Shown in pieces: positions 19,633-28,456 of a stretch of DNA of 52,091 nucleotides (the first letter of the stretch is position 1; each line of letters begins with the position of its first letter). The DNA is from Lactococcus garvieae (GTDB taxonomy: Bacteria; Bacillota; Bacilli; Lactobacillales; Streptococcaceae), in assembly GCF_016758115.1 (NCBI RefSeq), contig NZ_WIVG01000012.1, positions 1 through 52,091 of the forward strand. Direction: 5' to 3'. Under the pieces are notes generated by a model. It saw only the letters and a list, made by a program, of their open reading frames with translations, ran no database searches and was not told where the DNA came from. Made by a program: the position numbers and the translations under genes.

Positions 19633-19920
19633 TTATTCTTTTTCTGCCACAATCTCTTGCAAAACAGGAAGAACATCTTCTGTAATTTGTTTTTTATTCA
19701 CGTAGCTACGTACAACTGCTACTTTTTTCCCCTCAGGGAACTGGTTGGCAAATTCATCAACCGTAACAAATAAATCAGCTGCTTCTCCCATCGCTGCGTT
19801 AAAGTCACTTGGTCTTGCATCAACTTCGATTCCATTTGCCTTTGCAATTTGATTCACTTTCATAGCAAGTAAGTTGCTACTTCCTATACCATTTCCGCAT
19901 ACTGTAATTACTTTTAACAT
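19633..19920 (-). CDS. PTS EIIB, ascorbate/lactose-type (SgaB-like)
   Basis: 95 aa. The phosphocysteine loop is clear at the N-terminus: VCGNGIGSSNLLAMKV, with Cys 8 as the phosphorylated residue. It accepts phosphate from the EIIA encoded just upstream (3 bp apart) and passes it to the sugar held by EIIC. Size and motif fit the small separate EIIB proteins of Sga/Ula systems. Confidence 0.9.
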   Translation of the reverse strand: MLKVITVCGNGIGSSNLLAMKVNQIAKANGIEVDARPSDFNAAMGEAADLFVTVDEFANQFPEGKKVAVVRSYVNKKQITEDVLPVLQEIVAEKE

Positions 19921-19923
19921 CTT

Positions 19924-20382
19924 CTAAGTCTCCTTCTGAATAATTTCATTTGCTTTTTCAATAAAAGCTTGTTTTTCTTTAATTCCTAACAATAACTCCA
20001 CTTTTTCTTCATCATCAATCAAGGAAGAGAGTTGTGTCAGCAGTTCCAGATGCTCTGTATTGTTTCTGGTGGCTAAACAGATAATCAATGATACATCCTC
20101 TGTTTCGCTAAATGCTACAGCCTTTTCTAAACGTAAAATGCTCACTGCTGTCCCCTTTGCACCTGACTCTGGACGTGCATGAGGTAAAGCCACTTTCGGT
20201 ACGAGTATAATATACTCGCCGTGTTCAATCACATTCTGAATCATCGCATCGATATAGCGTTCTTCAATTAGTCCGTTTTCCAAAAGTGGTTGAGCAGCAC
20301 ACTGTATGGCCTCTTGCCAGGTTTCGACCTTGTCTTTGAATTGAATATAAGGATTGAAAATTTCTTTTTCTCTTTTTTTCAT
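19924..20382 (-). CDS. PTS EIIA, mannitol/fructose-type fold (UlaC-like)
   Basis: 152 aa. The EIIA-2 domain has its phosphohistidine in the PKVALPHARPESGAKG region (histidine near 67), followed by VSILRLEKAV. It takes phosphate from HPr and passes it to EIIB. It lies between the PRD regulator and EIIB in one leftward operon, with gaps of 14 and 3 bp. Confidence 0.9.
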   Translation of the reverse strand: MKKREKEIFNPYIQFKDKVETWQEAIQCAAQPLLENGLIEERYIDAMIQNVIEHGEYIILVPKVALPHARPESGAKGTAVSILRLEKAVAFSETEDVSLIICLATRNNTEHLELLTQLSSLIDDEEKVELLLGIKEKQAFIEKANEIIQKET

Positions 20383-20396
20383 GACTTTTATTCTAT

Positions 20397-22022
20397 TTAA
20401 ACCTTCCTTTCTTCTATCATCTTAGAAATAAACCACTCCTTGTCACTCATCCCTCGGATAATCATCTTCATCACAGGTTCCATTGTCTTATAATCTTCCG
20501 GTACCATAAGTAAGACTATAATATCTACATCTTTTCCTCCCCAGCTGATTGGATTATTCAATACTACAGCCGAAATATTCTTCTTGTTAACATATTTTGG
20601 GCTACCATGTGGCAAAGCAAATCCATTTTCTAAATAGGTTCCGATTTTTTCTGACTCCCAGAGTGACAGCATAAAGTTAGCTTTTTGATGGGCATCATCA
20701 AATTCATGCTGCGCAATCAGATAGTTCAAAACTTCTTCTCGAGTCTTTAAGTCTAAAAAATAAATGTGATCAAAAAGATCCACTTTTTTTACATTTTCTA
20801 GCAGTAAGTCTTGCTTCTTTTCCTCCTCAATAAAATCTATAAATTGATTCATAATGGCTTTCATATCTTTAGCCGTAAGCATGGTCGTAACTTTGACAAC
20901 TGCTTTTTCTACCTTAGGCAAATCCATTGTCGTCACAATAAATGCAACCTTACTCATATCAACATTCTCTAGATGAGTCACTGATACCGTTTCAATACTG
21001 GTGCTACTTGGTAGAATATGAGCAATTTTGGCAGAAATGTAAGAACTTGCCCCAACACCATTTGGACAGACAAGCAAGATTTTATTTACTCTTTTCACAC
21101 GTTCAATCGCTGCTTGAAAATGAATAACAATAAAACCTAATTCATCATCAGAGAGTTCAAGCGGATATTGCTTATCAAAATCCTGCAAAGCTAACCAGAC
21201 AATACCGTACAGCGCAGGATAGCGTTTTTTCATCTCCTCAGTCAAAGGATTGTGTACTGAATTTTGCGCCTCCGTGCGTAATAAAAGTTGGTAGAGATGG
21301 ACAGCAAGTTCTTCTTGTAAGCGTATATCACTGAAAATATCTATATCGATATTTTCACAAACTCTTTTTATAAAACGTTCAGTTTCTTTACGAAACTTAA
21401 GGGGCACACTGTCTTGACTTTCGAAAATATTCCATCCGCTGCCTGCAATAATATGACTAAGATGCTGAACCTCTTCCAAAGAAAATTGGTAAATTCCTGC
21501 ATTTTCAATTTTTTGAAGTAAATCATGGGTAAAGGGATAAATATTAAAGCCGGATATCAGTTCTTCTAACTTATCCCTTTCTTGGATCTCGATGTACTTT
21601 CCCGCCTTCCCTCGCTGTACCATAACAGCGATAGAAACAACTATATTTTGCCCATAACTTTCCGAAATATCAAGTTTTCTTTCTCTCAGAAGTTGGTAAA
21701 AAATGGTGGATATCTGTGACAATAAAATATCATCGATAAAGTAATTCCTTTTTTCGTCTGATAAGGCAGCCAGTATAATTTGTTTTATTATTTTTTGAAA
21801 TTGTACCTCGGTAGCTTTGAGATAAGTCCCTGAATTATCAAAGGTCATTTTTATCTCTTCAGGTCCCAGCAGTTTTTTTATGTATGATATATCATTGGCA
21901 ATACTGCTTCTTGAGACAAAATACTCCTCAGAAAGCTTCTTGTAGCTCAAATGTTCCTGATTCATTAAGCGTTCCAAGATAACAAATTTGCGCTGCTGGC
22001 TGTTAGGAATTTCTCCTTTCAT
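20397..22022 (-). CDS. PRD-domain transcriptional activator/antiterminator with EIIB and EIIA domains
   Basis: 541 aa from ATG 22022, chosen for GGAGGAGG five bases upstream; a longer start at 22064 is unlikely. The order is an N-terminal HTH (LNQEHLSYKKLSEEYFVSRSSIANDI), two PRD domains with conserved histidines, an EIIB-like domain (LLVCPNGVGASSYISAKI, cysteine present) and a C-terminal EIIA domain (NGFALPHGSPKYV). Such regulators are switched by PTS phosphorylation so that the operon is on only when its sugar is transported. It is the first gene of the EIIA-EIIB-EIIC-transaldolase operon and almost certainly controls it. Confidence 0.9.
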   Translation of the reverse strand: MKGEIPNSQQRKFVILERLMNQEHLSYKKLSEEYFVSRSSIANDISYIKKLLGPEEIKMTFDNSGTYLKATEVQFQKIIKQIILAALSDEKRNYFIDDILLSQISTIFYQLLRERKLDISESYGQNIVVSIAVMVQRGKAGKYIEIQERDKLEELISGFNIYPFTHDLLQKIENAGIYQFSLEEVQHLSHIIAGSGWNIFESQDSVPLKFRKETERFIKRVCENIDIDIFSDIRLQEELAVHLYQLLLRTEAQNSVHNPLTEEMKKRYPALYGIVWLALQDFDKQYPLELSDDELGFIVIHFQAAIERVKRVNKILLVCPNGVGASSYISAKIAHILPSSTSIETVSVTHLENVDMSKVAFIVTTMDLPKVEKAVVKVTTMLTAKDMKAIMNQFIDFIEEEKKQDLLLENVKKVDLFDHIYFLDLKTREEVLNYLIAQHEFDDAHQKANFMLSLWESEKIGTYLENGFALPHGSPKYVNKKNISAVVLNNPISWGGKDVDIIVLLMVPEDYKTMEPVMKMIIRGMSDKEWFISKMIEERKV

Positions 22023-22054
22023 TACGACCTCCTCCCCTTTTTGAATACGGTTAC

Positions 22055-22063
22055 ATTTTAACA
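22055..22063 (-). promoter_or_regulatory. Promoter (-10) of the ascorbate-type PTS operon
   Basis: Minus strand: TGT then TAAAAT (22060-22055), with a poor -35 (TTCCTG) 17 bp upstream. Confidence 0.45.
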
Positions 22064-22216
22064 CGAATATACTTTTACAGGAAGACCAATTTTAAGAAAA
22101 TTTACTCCAGGAAAAACTGAACACTTTAAAAAATCACTGAAAATAAGCTTCTACAAAAGAAAAAAATACCCCACTAAGGCAACATTTGTATGTCTTAGTA
22201 AAGTACTTTTACTTTT

Positions 22217-23500
22217 TTAATCTTTCATCTTGGTACGTGTTGGACTTACCCAAGTTCCCTCACCTTGAAGTCCCATGACTGCTTTTAGAGCTGGGATGAA
22301 AGTTGTGATGATGGTCAGAGTATTGACCTGCCAATACCAGAGCATATAAACAGGCGCAAAGAACAGATATTTCAATTTCTTGGCATGATTGTCCATAACT
22401 AAAGCTGCAAAAAGCTGCCATGAACCCACAATCGCCATAAAGGAGTAAAAGACAAATATCATGTCAACATAGTGCAACAGCGCTTCTGTTTGCTGGCTGA
22501 GTATTAACCAGAAAAAACGGAAGAGCATATAGAAAAGCCCAAAGCAATAAAGGAAACTCCATAAGATAGAGCCCGTTTGATCAATCATCATTACCACTTG
22601 ACTGATATGCTTTAACGGATGTTTAAAAACCTTGAAAAAATTAGTAAAATAAACTTCAATTCCACCTTTGGCCCAACGTTTCCGTTGTTTATAAAGCATT
22701 TCCAAAGTGCTTGGCACATTCATATAAAACATGATATCGGGGTCAAACAAGGCTTGCCAGCCATTCAACTGATGATCCCAAGCAATGGAAATATCTTCTG
22801 TTGCCCTGTCTTGACGGAAGAGGCCCGCATCGTAAACAGCAGCTTTGCGATACATTGTATTGGCACCAGAATAAGCATACATAGATCCTAAAAGACCTAA
22901 TTGACTTCGCTTGATAATCCCTACAATGGATGAAAATTCAACCGTCTGCGACTTTTCTAATAGGAGTGAACGGTTTTGAACATCCATATTGGCCGTTACG
23001 GCAGCGCAGTTTTGATAAGCCGGATCCATGAAATAATTCATATACTTGATGAGTGCATCTGGCTCAGGTACAGTATCCGCATCATTTGAAAGAACGAATT
23101 CACCCTTACAAAAAGATATTCCAATATTAAAAGCGTGTGCTTTTCCCTTATTTTTCTCCACATGAAGCACTCTGAGGTTCGAGTAGCGGAAAGCGAGAGA
23201 GGCGAGAATTTCCGAGGTCATATCATAGGAGCCATCGTCACACACCAGTACCTCATAGTTTTCATAGTTGAGCTCATTCATCAGATACTCAATGGTTTCC
23301 TCAATCATCACTTCTTCATTATGTGCAGGAATCATGATTGAAACCATCGGTTGCTCTGCTGCTATGATTGGGTGGAACTTACGGTTTCGTCCCCTGTAGA
23401 AATAACGGTAATAAATTCCTCCAATGGTCCAACCTACTGCGCCAATCAAAGGATAGCAGACAAGCACCCAAAATAGATTCTGCAGTATAGAATCACTCAT
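22217..23500 (-). CDS. Glycosyltransferase family 2, poly-N-acetylglucosamine synthase-like (PgaC/IcaA-like)
   Basis: 427 aa from ATG 23500, chosen for GGAGG eight bases upstream. One N-terminal membrane helix, a cytoplasmic GT-A domain and several C-terminal helices. Catalytic motifs are DDGS (88-91), DAD (140-142), TED (234-236) and QRKRW (272-276), the D,D,D,QxxRW set of processive beta-glycan synthases. Similarity to PgaC/IcaA suggests beta-1,6-GlcNAc polymer, but cellulose-like or other products cannot be excluded. It overlaps the upstream gene by 8 bp. No PgaB/IcaB deacetylase gene is nearby, so a partly deacetylated polymer would need another locus. Confidence 0.85.
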   Translation of the reverse strand: MSDSILQNLFWVLVCYPLIGAVGWTIGGIYYRYFYRGRNRKFHPIIAAEQPMVSIMIPAHNEEVMIEETIEYLMNELNYENYEVLVCDDGSYDMTSEILASLAFRYSNLRVLHVEKNKGKAHAFNIGISFCKGEFVLSNDADTVPEPDALIKYMNYFMDPAYQNCAAVTANMDVQNRSLLLEKSQTVEFSSIVGIIKRSQLGLLGSMYAYSGANTMYRKAAVYDAGLFRQDRATEDISIAWDHQLNGWQALFDPDIMFYMNVPSTLEMLYKQRKRWAKGGIEVYFTNFFKVFKHPLKHISQVVMMIDQTGSILWSFLYCFGLFYMLFRFFWLILSQQTEALLHYVDMIFVFYSFMAIVGSWQLFAALVMDNHAKKLKYLFFAPVYMLWYWQVNTLTIITTFIPALKAVMGLQGEGTWVSPTRTKMKD

Positions 23501-24011
23501 AAGGATAACCTCCGTCCTTGAAACGTTCATGAGCAAATCCTGTGTCTAGATTTTTTTCAGGAACGACAGAATAATAATCGACATTTTCACGAAATTCCCT
23601 ATCCCCAAATCTTTCAGCATAAGCTTCTTCCAAAATTGCACAACGGGCCGCGGCACGTTCTTCATTGTATGTTTTTCTCTCCGGATAAATTTTTTTCAAA
23701 TTACGGTTATTTCTCAGTAGAAAAAATCCTCCAATGATAATAAAAACGAGCAAGGAGAGAATCACCATGATAAAAAGGTCATGAGCCAATAACAGACCAT
23801 CTGCCCAAGTCCATCGATAGATATTTCTCCAAATCCGCTGTCTGGAGACGGAGTTTATCAAAGTCAAAAGTGGGAAGATAATCATCCACCAAAAGCCTAG
23901 AGTAACCAAGCTTTGACGTAATTTAAGTAAAAAATTTCCTCCTTCAAAATACTTATCTTTGACAAAATCTTTTGTCGCATCAGACTGCACCTCTTTTTCT
24001 TTACTGTTCAT
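23493..24011 (-). CDS. Small membrane protein, PgaD/IcaD-like accessory of the polysaccharide synthase
   Basis: 172 aa with two membrane segments (about 35-58 and 72-98) and a charged C-terminal tail of about 70 residues. The two-helix layout and the position directly before a PgaC-like synthase, overlapping by 8 bp, match PgaD/IcaD subunits that assist polymerisation. Sequence similarity is too weak to recognise by eye, so the role is inferred from context. It lies 23 bp after the operon's first gene. Confidence 0.6.
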   Translation of the reverse strand: MNSKEKEVQSDATKDFVKDKYFEGGNFLLKLRQSLVTLGFWWMIIFPLLTLINSVSRQRIWRNIYRWTWADGLLLAHDLFIMVILSLLVFIIIGGFFLLRNNRNLKKIYPERKTYNEERAAARCAILEEAYAERFGDREFRENVDYYSVVPEKNLDTGFAHERFKDGGYPYE

Positions 24012-24034
24012 CTCTTTTCTTTTACTTTCTATAC

Positions 24035-24700
24035 TTATTCAAAAATTTCAGCCAAGAAATTAAGATAGCGATTTTGCCGTTCTCTTTCAATCATTGATAA
24101 CTCATCTTCTCTCAAAAGAACGTGTGCACTGTCTTTATTTTTAATATCTTGCTCCAACTTACTGATTGCATTTTCTAGAGTCATCTCTGGATTGCTTTCC
24201 TGTGTTCGGATTAAAAAAGTAACTGACCTTACAGATAAAAACTTATCTGGAATACGTGAATGCATCAACAGGCTTGATTCTAAAATGTTTTTAAGCTCTA
24301 AGCCTATCTCATTTTTCTGATCGTTCATGGCTTGATAGACTCTTTTTTTAACGCGCTTCGCTCCAAATTTTATCCATCCTTGGCGCCAGCTGTGCATTAC
24401 AAAAAGATAAGAATATACAGCAAAAGATGAGCATAAAAGCAAGATGCCAACAATCACAATGTAAGGGTTATCCAAAGTTTCCCCAAAAGTAGCTACTGAA
24501 ATTAAATCGGTTGTCTCAATAATGACAAATATAATGAGAAGTGTAGCAGGTATAATAAGGGAAAACAACATTGCCATCGTTGCTGCTTCTTCTGTCTGTT
24601 TTTTTCTTGCCTCACGTTTTAAGTTATCTCGCTTACGAATATTTTCTTGAAGCTGCTCTAAGATGTCTAAAACGGCATAGGAATATTCTATATCTGTCAT
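24035..24700 (-). CDS. Uncharacterised two-helix membrane protein in the polysaccharide synthase operon
   Basis: 221 aa and not recognised. There is a charged N-terminal coiled-coil-like stretch (1-38), two membrane segments (about 40-65 and 80-105), then a long soluble helical C-terminus. It is the first gene of the three-gene operon and has a good ribosome binding site (AGAGGTGA) and its own promoter. It may be a regulator or scaffold of the synthase, but nothing in the sequence shows this. Confidence 0.6.
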   Translation of the reverse strand: MTDIEYSYAVLDILEQLQENIRKRDNLKREARKKQTEEAATMAMLFSLIIPATLLIIFVIIETTDLISVATFGETLDNPYIVIVGILLLCSSFAVYSYLFVMHSWRQGWIKFGAKRVKKRVYQAMNDQKNEIGLELKNILESSLLMHSRIPDKFLSVRSVTFLIRTQESNPEMTLENAISKLEQDIKNKDSAHVLLREDELSMIERERQNRYLNFLAEIFE

Positions 24701-24720
24701 TCACATCACCTCTTTTACAC

Positions 24721-24729
24721 TATTGTAAC
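24721..24729 (-). promoter_or_regulatory. Promoter (-10) of the polysaccharide synthase operon
   Basis: Minus strand: TGT then TACAAT (24726-24721), about 20 bp before the ATG at 24700; weak -35. Confidence 0.5.
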
Positions 24730-24839
24730 ATTTTAATCTATTAAATAAAATAAATTTCAGAAAGTAAGATAAACGTATAAAAAATCCGAGACCCAGACAG
24801 TTTTATTATGCCACTCCCTCTTAAAATCTGCGAAAAAAA

Positions 24840-24857
24840 GAAACTCCTACGAGTTTC
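24840..24857 (-). terminator. Terminator after tpiA
   Basis: GAAACTC CTAC GAGTTTC hairpin with AAAAAAA on its left, which reads as a T run on the minus strand, just past the tpiA stop. Confidence 0.8.
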
Positions 24858-24869
24858 TCTTTCCATCAA

Positions 24870-25628
24870 TTATTTGTAAATTTCAAGCAGACCAAGGAAG
24901 GAATCTGCTTCAAGTGAAGCACCGCCAACCAAGGCACCATCGATATTTTCTTTAGACATAAGTTCAGCAACTGTTTCAGGTTTTACAGAACCCCCATATT
25001 GGATACGTACTGCATCTGCAACTTCCTTACCGTAAAGTTTTTCAACAGTTGAACGAACAACGCCACAAGTTTCGTCAGCGATTTCAGCTGTCGCAGTTTT
25101 ACCTGTACCGATAGCCCAGATTGGTTCGTAAGCGATAACCATGTTCGCAACATCTTTACCGTCAATACCAGCAAGACCGGCTTCGATTTGAGATGAAACC
25201 CACTCTGCTGTTTTACCAGCCTCGAAAGTTTCCAGTGTTTCACCACAGCAAAGGATTGGTGTTACACCAGCTTCAATCAACGCTTTCGCTTTTTTGTTGA
25301 TGTCTTCGTCTGTTTCATGGAAATATTCACGGCGTTCACTATGACCAATGATAGAGTATTCGATACCTTCAGCTGCAAGCATAGCAGGAGCAATTTCACC
25401 AGTGAAAGCCCCTGAATTTTCAAAGTAAACATTTTCAGCTGCAACTTTAAGTGGGTTATTTCCGCGTTCTTGCACCATTGATACAAGGTAAAGTGCAGGT
25501 GCTGCAATAGCAACATCTACTTTGTCTTCTGTTGGCAATTTGCCATCAATCTTTGCGATAAATTCTTTAACCTCTTTGAGGTTTTTATTCAATTTCCAGT
25601 TACCAGCGATAATAGGTTTACGTGACAT
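24870..25628 (-). CDS. tpiA: Triosephosphate isomerase
   Basis: 252 aa, standard length. Catalytic residues are visible: Lys in GNWKLNK (about 12), His in IGHSERR (about 97) and Glu in [14 protein letters not shown] (about 169). The phosphate-binding loop near the C-terminus reads QYGGSVKPE and GALVGGASL. It interconverts dihydroxyacetone phosphate and glyceraldehyde 3-phosphate in glycolysis. Single-gene unit with its own promoter and terminator. A good AAGGAG ribosome binding site lies 10 bases before the ATG. Confidence 0.98.
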   Translation of the reverse strand: MSRKPIIAGNWKLNKNLKEVKEFIAKIDGKLPTEDKVDVAIAAPALYLVSMVQERGNNPLKVAAENVYFENSGAFTGEIAPAMLAAEGIEYSIIGHSERREYFHETDEDINKKAKALIEAGVTPILCCGETLETFEAGKTAEWVSSQIEAGLAGIDGKDVANMVIAYEPIWAIGTGKTATAEIADETCGVVRSTVEKLYGKEVADAVRIQYGGSVKPETVAELMSKENIDGALVGGASLEADSFLGLLEIYK

Positions 25629-25661
25629 TATTAATGTTCTCCTTAAAAATTGTTCTTATTA

Positions 25662-25691
25662 AGTATATCACAATCTGAAACTTTCTGCTAA
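25662..25691 (-). promoter_or_regulatory. Promoter of tpiA
   Basis: Minus strand: TTAGCA (25691-25686), 18-bp spacer, TATACT (25667-25662), with TGA before the -10 (extended). Confidence 0.6.
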
Positions 25692-25729
25692 GATTAATGT
25701 TCCATTTTCGCAAAAGACAGATTTATAAA

Positions 25730-25750
25730 AGCCTTATTCCAAATAAGACT
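25730..25750 (-). terminator. Terminator after truB-ribF
   Basis: AGTCTTATT TGG AATAAGGCT on the minus strand, a 9-bp stem with one G-U pair, followed by TTTTAT. It begins 4 bp past the ribF stop. Confidence 0.8.
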
Positions 25751-25754
25751 CTCT

Positions 25755-26660
25755 TTACTTTTCTTGATATTGACGTGCTTTTTTTTCATCCTCTTTCATC
25801 TGAGCAATTAGAGCATCGACGCTTTCAAATTTAATCATGTCACGGATCTTATCCAACCAAAGGACGGTTAGTTTTTCTCCATAGAGATCCAGATCCTTGT
25901 CGAAAATATGAATTTCTACTGTCTTTTCTTTACCGTTAAAAGTTTCGTTGTAGCCGATTGAAGCGAATCCTCTTTGACGTTCCCCCTGTAATAAGACATC
26001 GACAGTATAAACTCCTGGAGACGGAATATGAATGAAGTCCTTTATGGCTAAATTCGCCGTTGGGTAACCAATCGTACGACCACGAGCAAAACCATGCACA
26101 ACAATTCCAGTGATTTCATAGGGATAACCTAAAAGTGCATTGGCTGACGCAATATCTCCCGTTTTTACCAACTCACGAATACGTGTAGATGAGATTTTTC
26201 CTTTTTCATCAGAAACCTCTGGAACAACAACAACTTTGTACTGATCATTGCCTTTGAGCTGTGTCATATCTGAGCCTGTCTTATGATCAAAGCCTGTGAT
26301 AACAACTTTAGGCAGGAATTTATCGAGAACATTCTTGGAGAATTCCTCTGCAGTTTGTTTGGCAAAACAAGAAGTAAAATCCTTAAAGATAAGATAATCT
26401 ACACCATTTTCTGCAAAAAGTTCTTCTCGTTTCTTGTCACTGGTTAATTTCAATAGCATGTCAGGTTCAAACTTTTGAAAAATGAGCGTTGGTTTTTCTG
26501 GAAAGGTTAAGACAGCAATTTTCAAATTCAAAACTGCTGCGAGTTTTTTTGCTTCTGCAAAAAGAGCTTGATGTCCTCGGTGCAAACCATCAAAATAGCC
26601 TAAAACAAGGACAGTCGGTTCATTCCAATTTTCAATTTCGTCAAAATACAAAGTTTTCAT
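25755..26660 (-). CDS. ribF: Bifunctional riboflavin kinase / FAD synthetase
   Basis: 301 aa. The N-terminal FMN adenylyltransferase domain has the nucleotide-binding GYFDGLHRGHQALF at about 22-35 and the SSTRIRELVKTGD loop near 157-170. The C-terminal riboflavin kinase domain opens with GFARGRTIGYPTANL and contains YNETFNGKEKTVEIHIF. It converts riboflavin to FMN and FAD. It starts one base after truB ends, the common truB-ribF operon order in Firmicutes. A terminator follows. Confidence 0.96.
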   Translation of the reverse strand: MKTLYFDEIENWNEPTVLVLGYFDGLHRGHQALFAEAKKLAAVLNLKIAVLTFPEKPTLIFQKFEPDMLLKLTSDKKREELFAENGVDYLIFKDFTSCFAKQTAEEFSKNVLDKFLPKVVITGFDHKTGSDMTQLKGNDQYKVVVVPEVSDEKGKISSTRIRELVKTGDIASANALLGYPYEITGIVVHGFARGRTIGYPTANLAIKDFIHIPSPGVYTVDVLLQGERQRGFASIGYNETFNGKEKTVEIHIFDKDLDLYGEKLTVLWLDKIRDMIKFESVDALIAQMKEDEKKARQYQEK

Positions 26661-26661
26661 T

Positions 26662-27567
26662 TTAATTTATTACCTTATGTGATTTTAGGATTCCTGATTT
26701 TTCGGGATGTTTCATATAAACAGCGAGGAGTTTGTCCTTGTAAAACAAGGCCACTTTTTTGTCTACTTCTATATTGGCAAAATCAGACAGTTCAAATTTT
26801 TTGCCAACACGTACTGCTTCCGCTTGTTCAGAACTTAAGTCAATACGAGGCAAGTCAGATACAGCGACTTCTTTTGGCTGCAGTATCTGCCCAAGTTCTT
26901 CCAGTTTCACATATTCTTCAATTTGCCCTAAGGTTAATGCATCGCCAATCTGTAAATCATTGGCAGATGTTCTTTGCAGTTTTGACATATGTCCTGCATA
27001 ACCTAAAGCAGTAGATAAGTCTACAGCAAGTGTGCGAACGTAAGTTCCCTTGCTGCAAGCCACACGAAAAGTAAAACGAGCACAATCTTCCTCAAAACTT
27101 ATTGGACTTGTACGCACGAATTCTTTTATTGTCACTTGACGTATAGGTCGTTCAACATTCTCTCCAGCACGCGCATATTCATAAAGACGTTTGCCCTTTA
27201 CTTTAACAGCAGAATACATCGGTGGTATTTGTTGGATGTCACCTAAAAACTTTGCCATTGCAGCATCAACGGTTTCACAAGATAGATGTGTAGGCACTTT
27301 CGTTACCTCGACAACTGCACCTTCCGCATCCTCAGTTTCTGTCGAAAACCCTAAAGTTACTTCGCCTTCATAGACTTTTCCTGCCTCTTCCATGTACTCT
27401 AAAAGCCGTGTTGCTTTTCCTACTGCGATAGGAAGAACGCCTGTTACTTGGGGATCAAGAGTCCCTCCATGTCCTATTTTTTTTGTTTTTAATATCCCAC
27501 GCAGCTTTGCCACGACATCAAAAGATGTCCAACCTGCTTCTTTATATACATTCAGAATTCCGTTCAT
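26662..27567 (-). CDS. truB: tRNA pseudouridine(55) synthase
   Basis: 301 aa. Catalytic aspartate in the GHGGTLDPQVTGVLPIAVG motif (about 39), followed by KVYEGEVTLGFSTETEDAEG and the ACSKGTYVRTLAVDLS region typical of TruB. It makes pseudouridine 55 in the T-loop of tRNAs. First gene of the truB-ribF pair. The 27568-27912 stretch upstream holds no supportable gene, only weak hairpins (AAATAACG/CGTTATTT at 27741-27773, AGGGCTTG/CAAGTCCT at about 27815-27835). Confidence 0.96.
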   Translation of the reverse strand: MNGILNVYKEAGWTSFDVVAKLRGILKTKKIGHGGTLDPQVTGVLPIAVGKATRLLEYMEEAGKVYEGEVTLGFSTETEDAEGAVVEVTKVPTHLSCETVDAAMAKFLGDIQQIPPMYSAVKVKGKRLYEYARAGENVERPIRQVTIKEFVRTSPISFEEDCARFTFRVACSKGTYVRTLAVDLSTALGYAGHMSKLQRTSANDLQIGDALTLGQIEEYVKLEELGQILQPKEVAVSDLPRIDLSSEQAEAVRVGKKFELSDFANIEVDKKVALFYKDKLLAVYMKHPEKSGILKSHKVIN

Positions 27568-27912
27568 AGCTCAATTATTATAGCACTTTTTCAAACTTAT
27601 TTCAGCTAGAAGTTTCAGTTAAAGCAGGATTATATATAAAAACAACTTGACTCAAGCACTTTAGAAAAAATAAACTTGAACTAGAAAAAAGACTGTATTC
27701 TCTCATATTTTTCCTTTTGAAAGTCAACGATGAACATAAAAAATAACGCCTAACTTTAGCAATGACGTTATTTATAGAATAATGAAATGCTACCATTCTT
27801 CATACGGTTAAAGAGGGCTTGTTCGCGCAAGTCCTTTCTTTAATTTCGCTTTATCTTTATATAGATATAGAGCAGCTAATGGGGCTAAACTCGCACGACG
27901 TATAACTGTGTT

Positions 27913-28365
27913 TTATCTGACAGCATTTTTGGAGTAAGGTTGTGCGTGCAACATCCAGTGCACACCATACTTATCAGTAAAATCACCCATAGCACCGCCC
28001 CAAAACTGTTCTTCAAAAGCCATATTGACTGTCACTTGACCGCTCTCCGACAGATGTTTCCAAAAAGCTTTAGCTTCTGCCATGGCTTCCGCATCTTCTG
28101 CATTCACATCCAACATGATAGAAACACCGCTATAGCCTAACTCTTCCCCTTTAAAATTATCCGCAGCCATAATCGTTACGCCTAAAATATCAAACTGACT
28201 GTGCATGGTCATCTCTGAGGCTTGATCGGCTGAAACACCAAAATCTGCTGCTTGTTCTGTACCAACAGGTACACGGTGAATATTTTTCGCCCCTAAAACT
28301 TTTTCGTAATAAACCAACGCCTCTTTCGTATTGTTGAGTGCGATATAAGGATGTACATGAGCCAT
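27913..28365 (-). CDS. VOC family protein (PhnB/glyoxalase-like)
   Basis: 150 aa, one pair of beta-alpha-beta-beta-beta modules. The PhnB-type opening reads HVHPYIALNNTKEALVYYEKVLGAK, and the end has EEQFWGGAMGDFTDKYGVHWML, the region that carries the last metal ligand in active members. Functions in this superfamily range from glyoxalase to antibiotic binding, so none is assigned. A single gene. Confidence 0.85.
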   Translation of the reverse strand: MAHVHPYIALNNTKEALVYYEKVLGAKNIHRVPVGTEQAADFGVSADQASEMTMHSQFDILGVTIMAADNFKGEELGYSGVSIMLDVNAEDAEAMAEAKAFWKHLSESGQVTVNMAFEEQFWGGAMGDFTDKYGVHWMLHAQPYSKNAVR

Positions 28366-28456
28366 AATAACCTCTTTCTGTATAGAGAAATTTTTATCTT
28401 TATTTTATCACAAGAAAGGGCTTACATCTACTGATTTGGATTTTGTAAGTTCCCTC

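Noticed and set aside
27602-27796. 64-codon minus-strand ORF upstream of truB
   Set aside because: No start signal or family resemblance, and it overlaps hairpin sequences; judged spurious.
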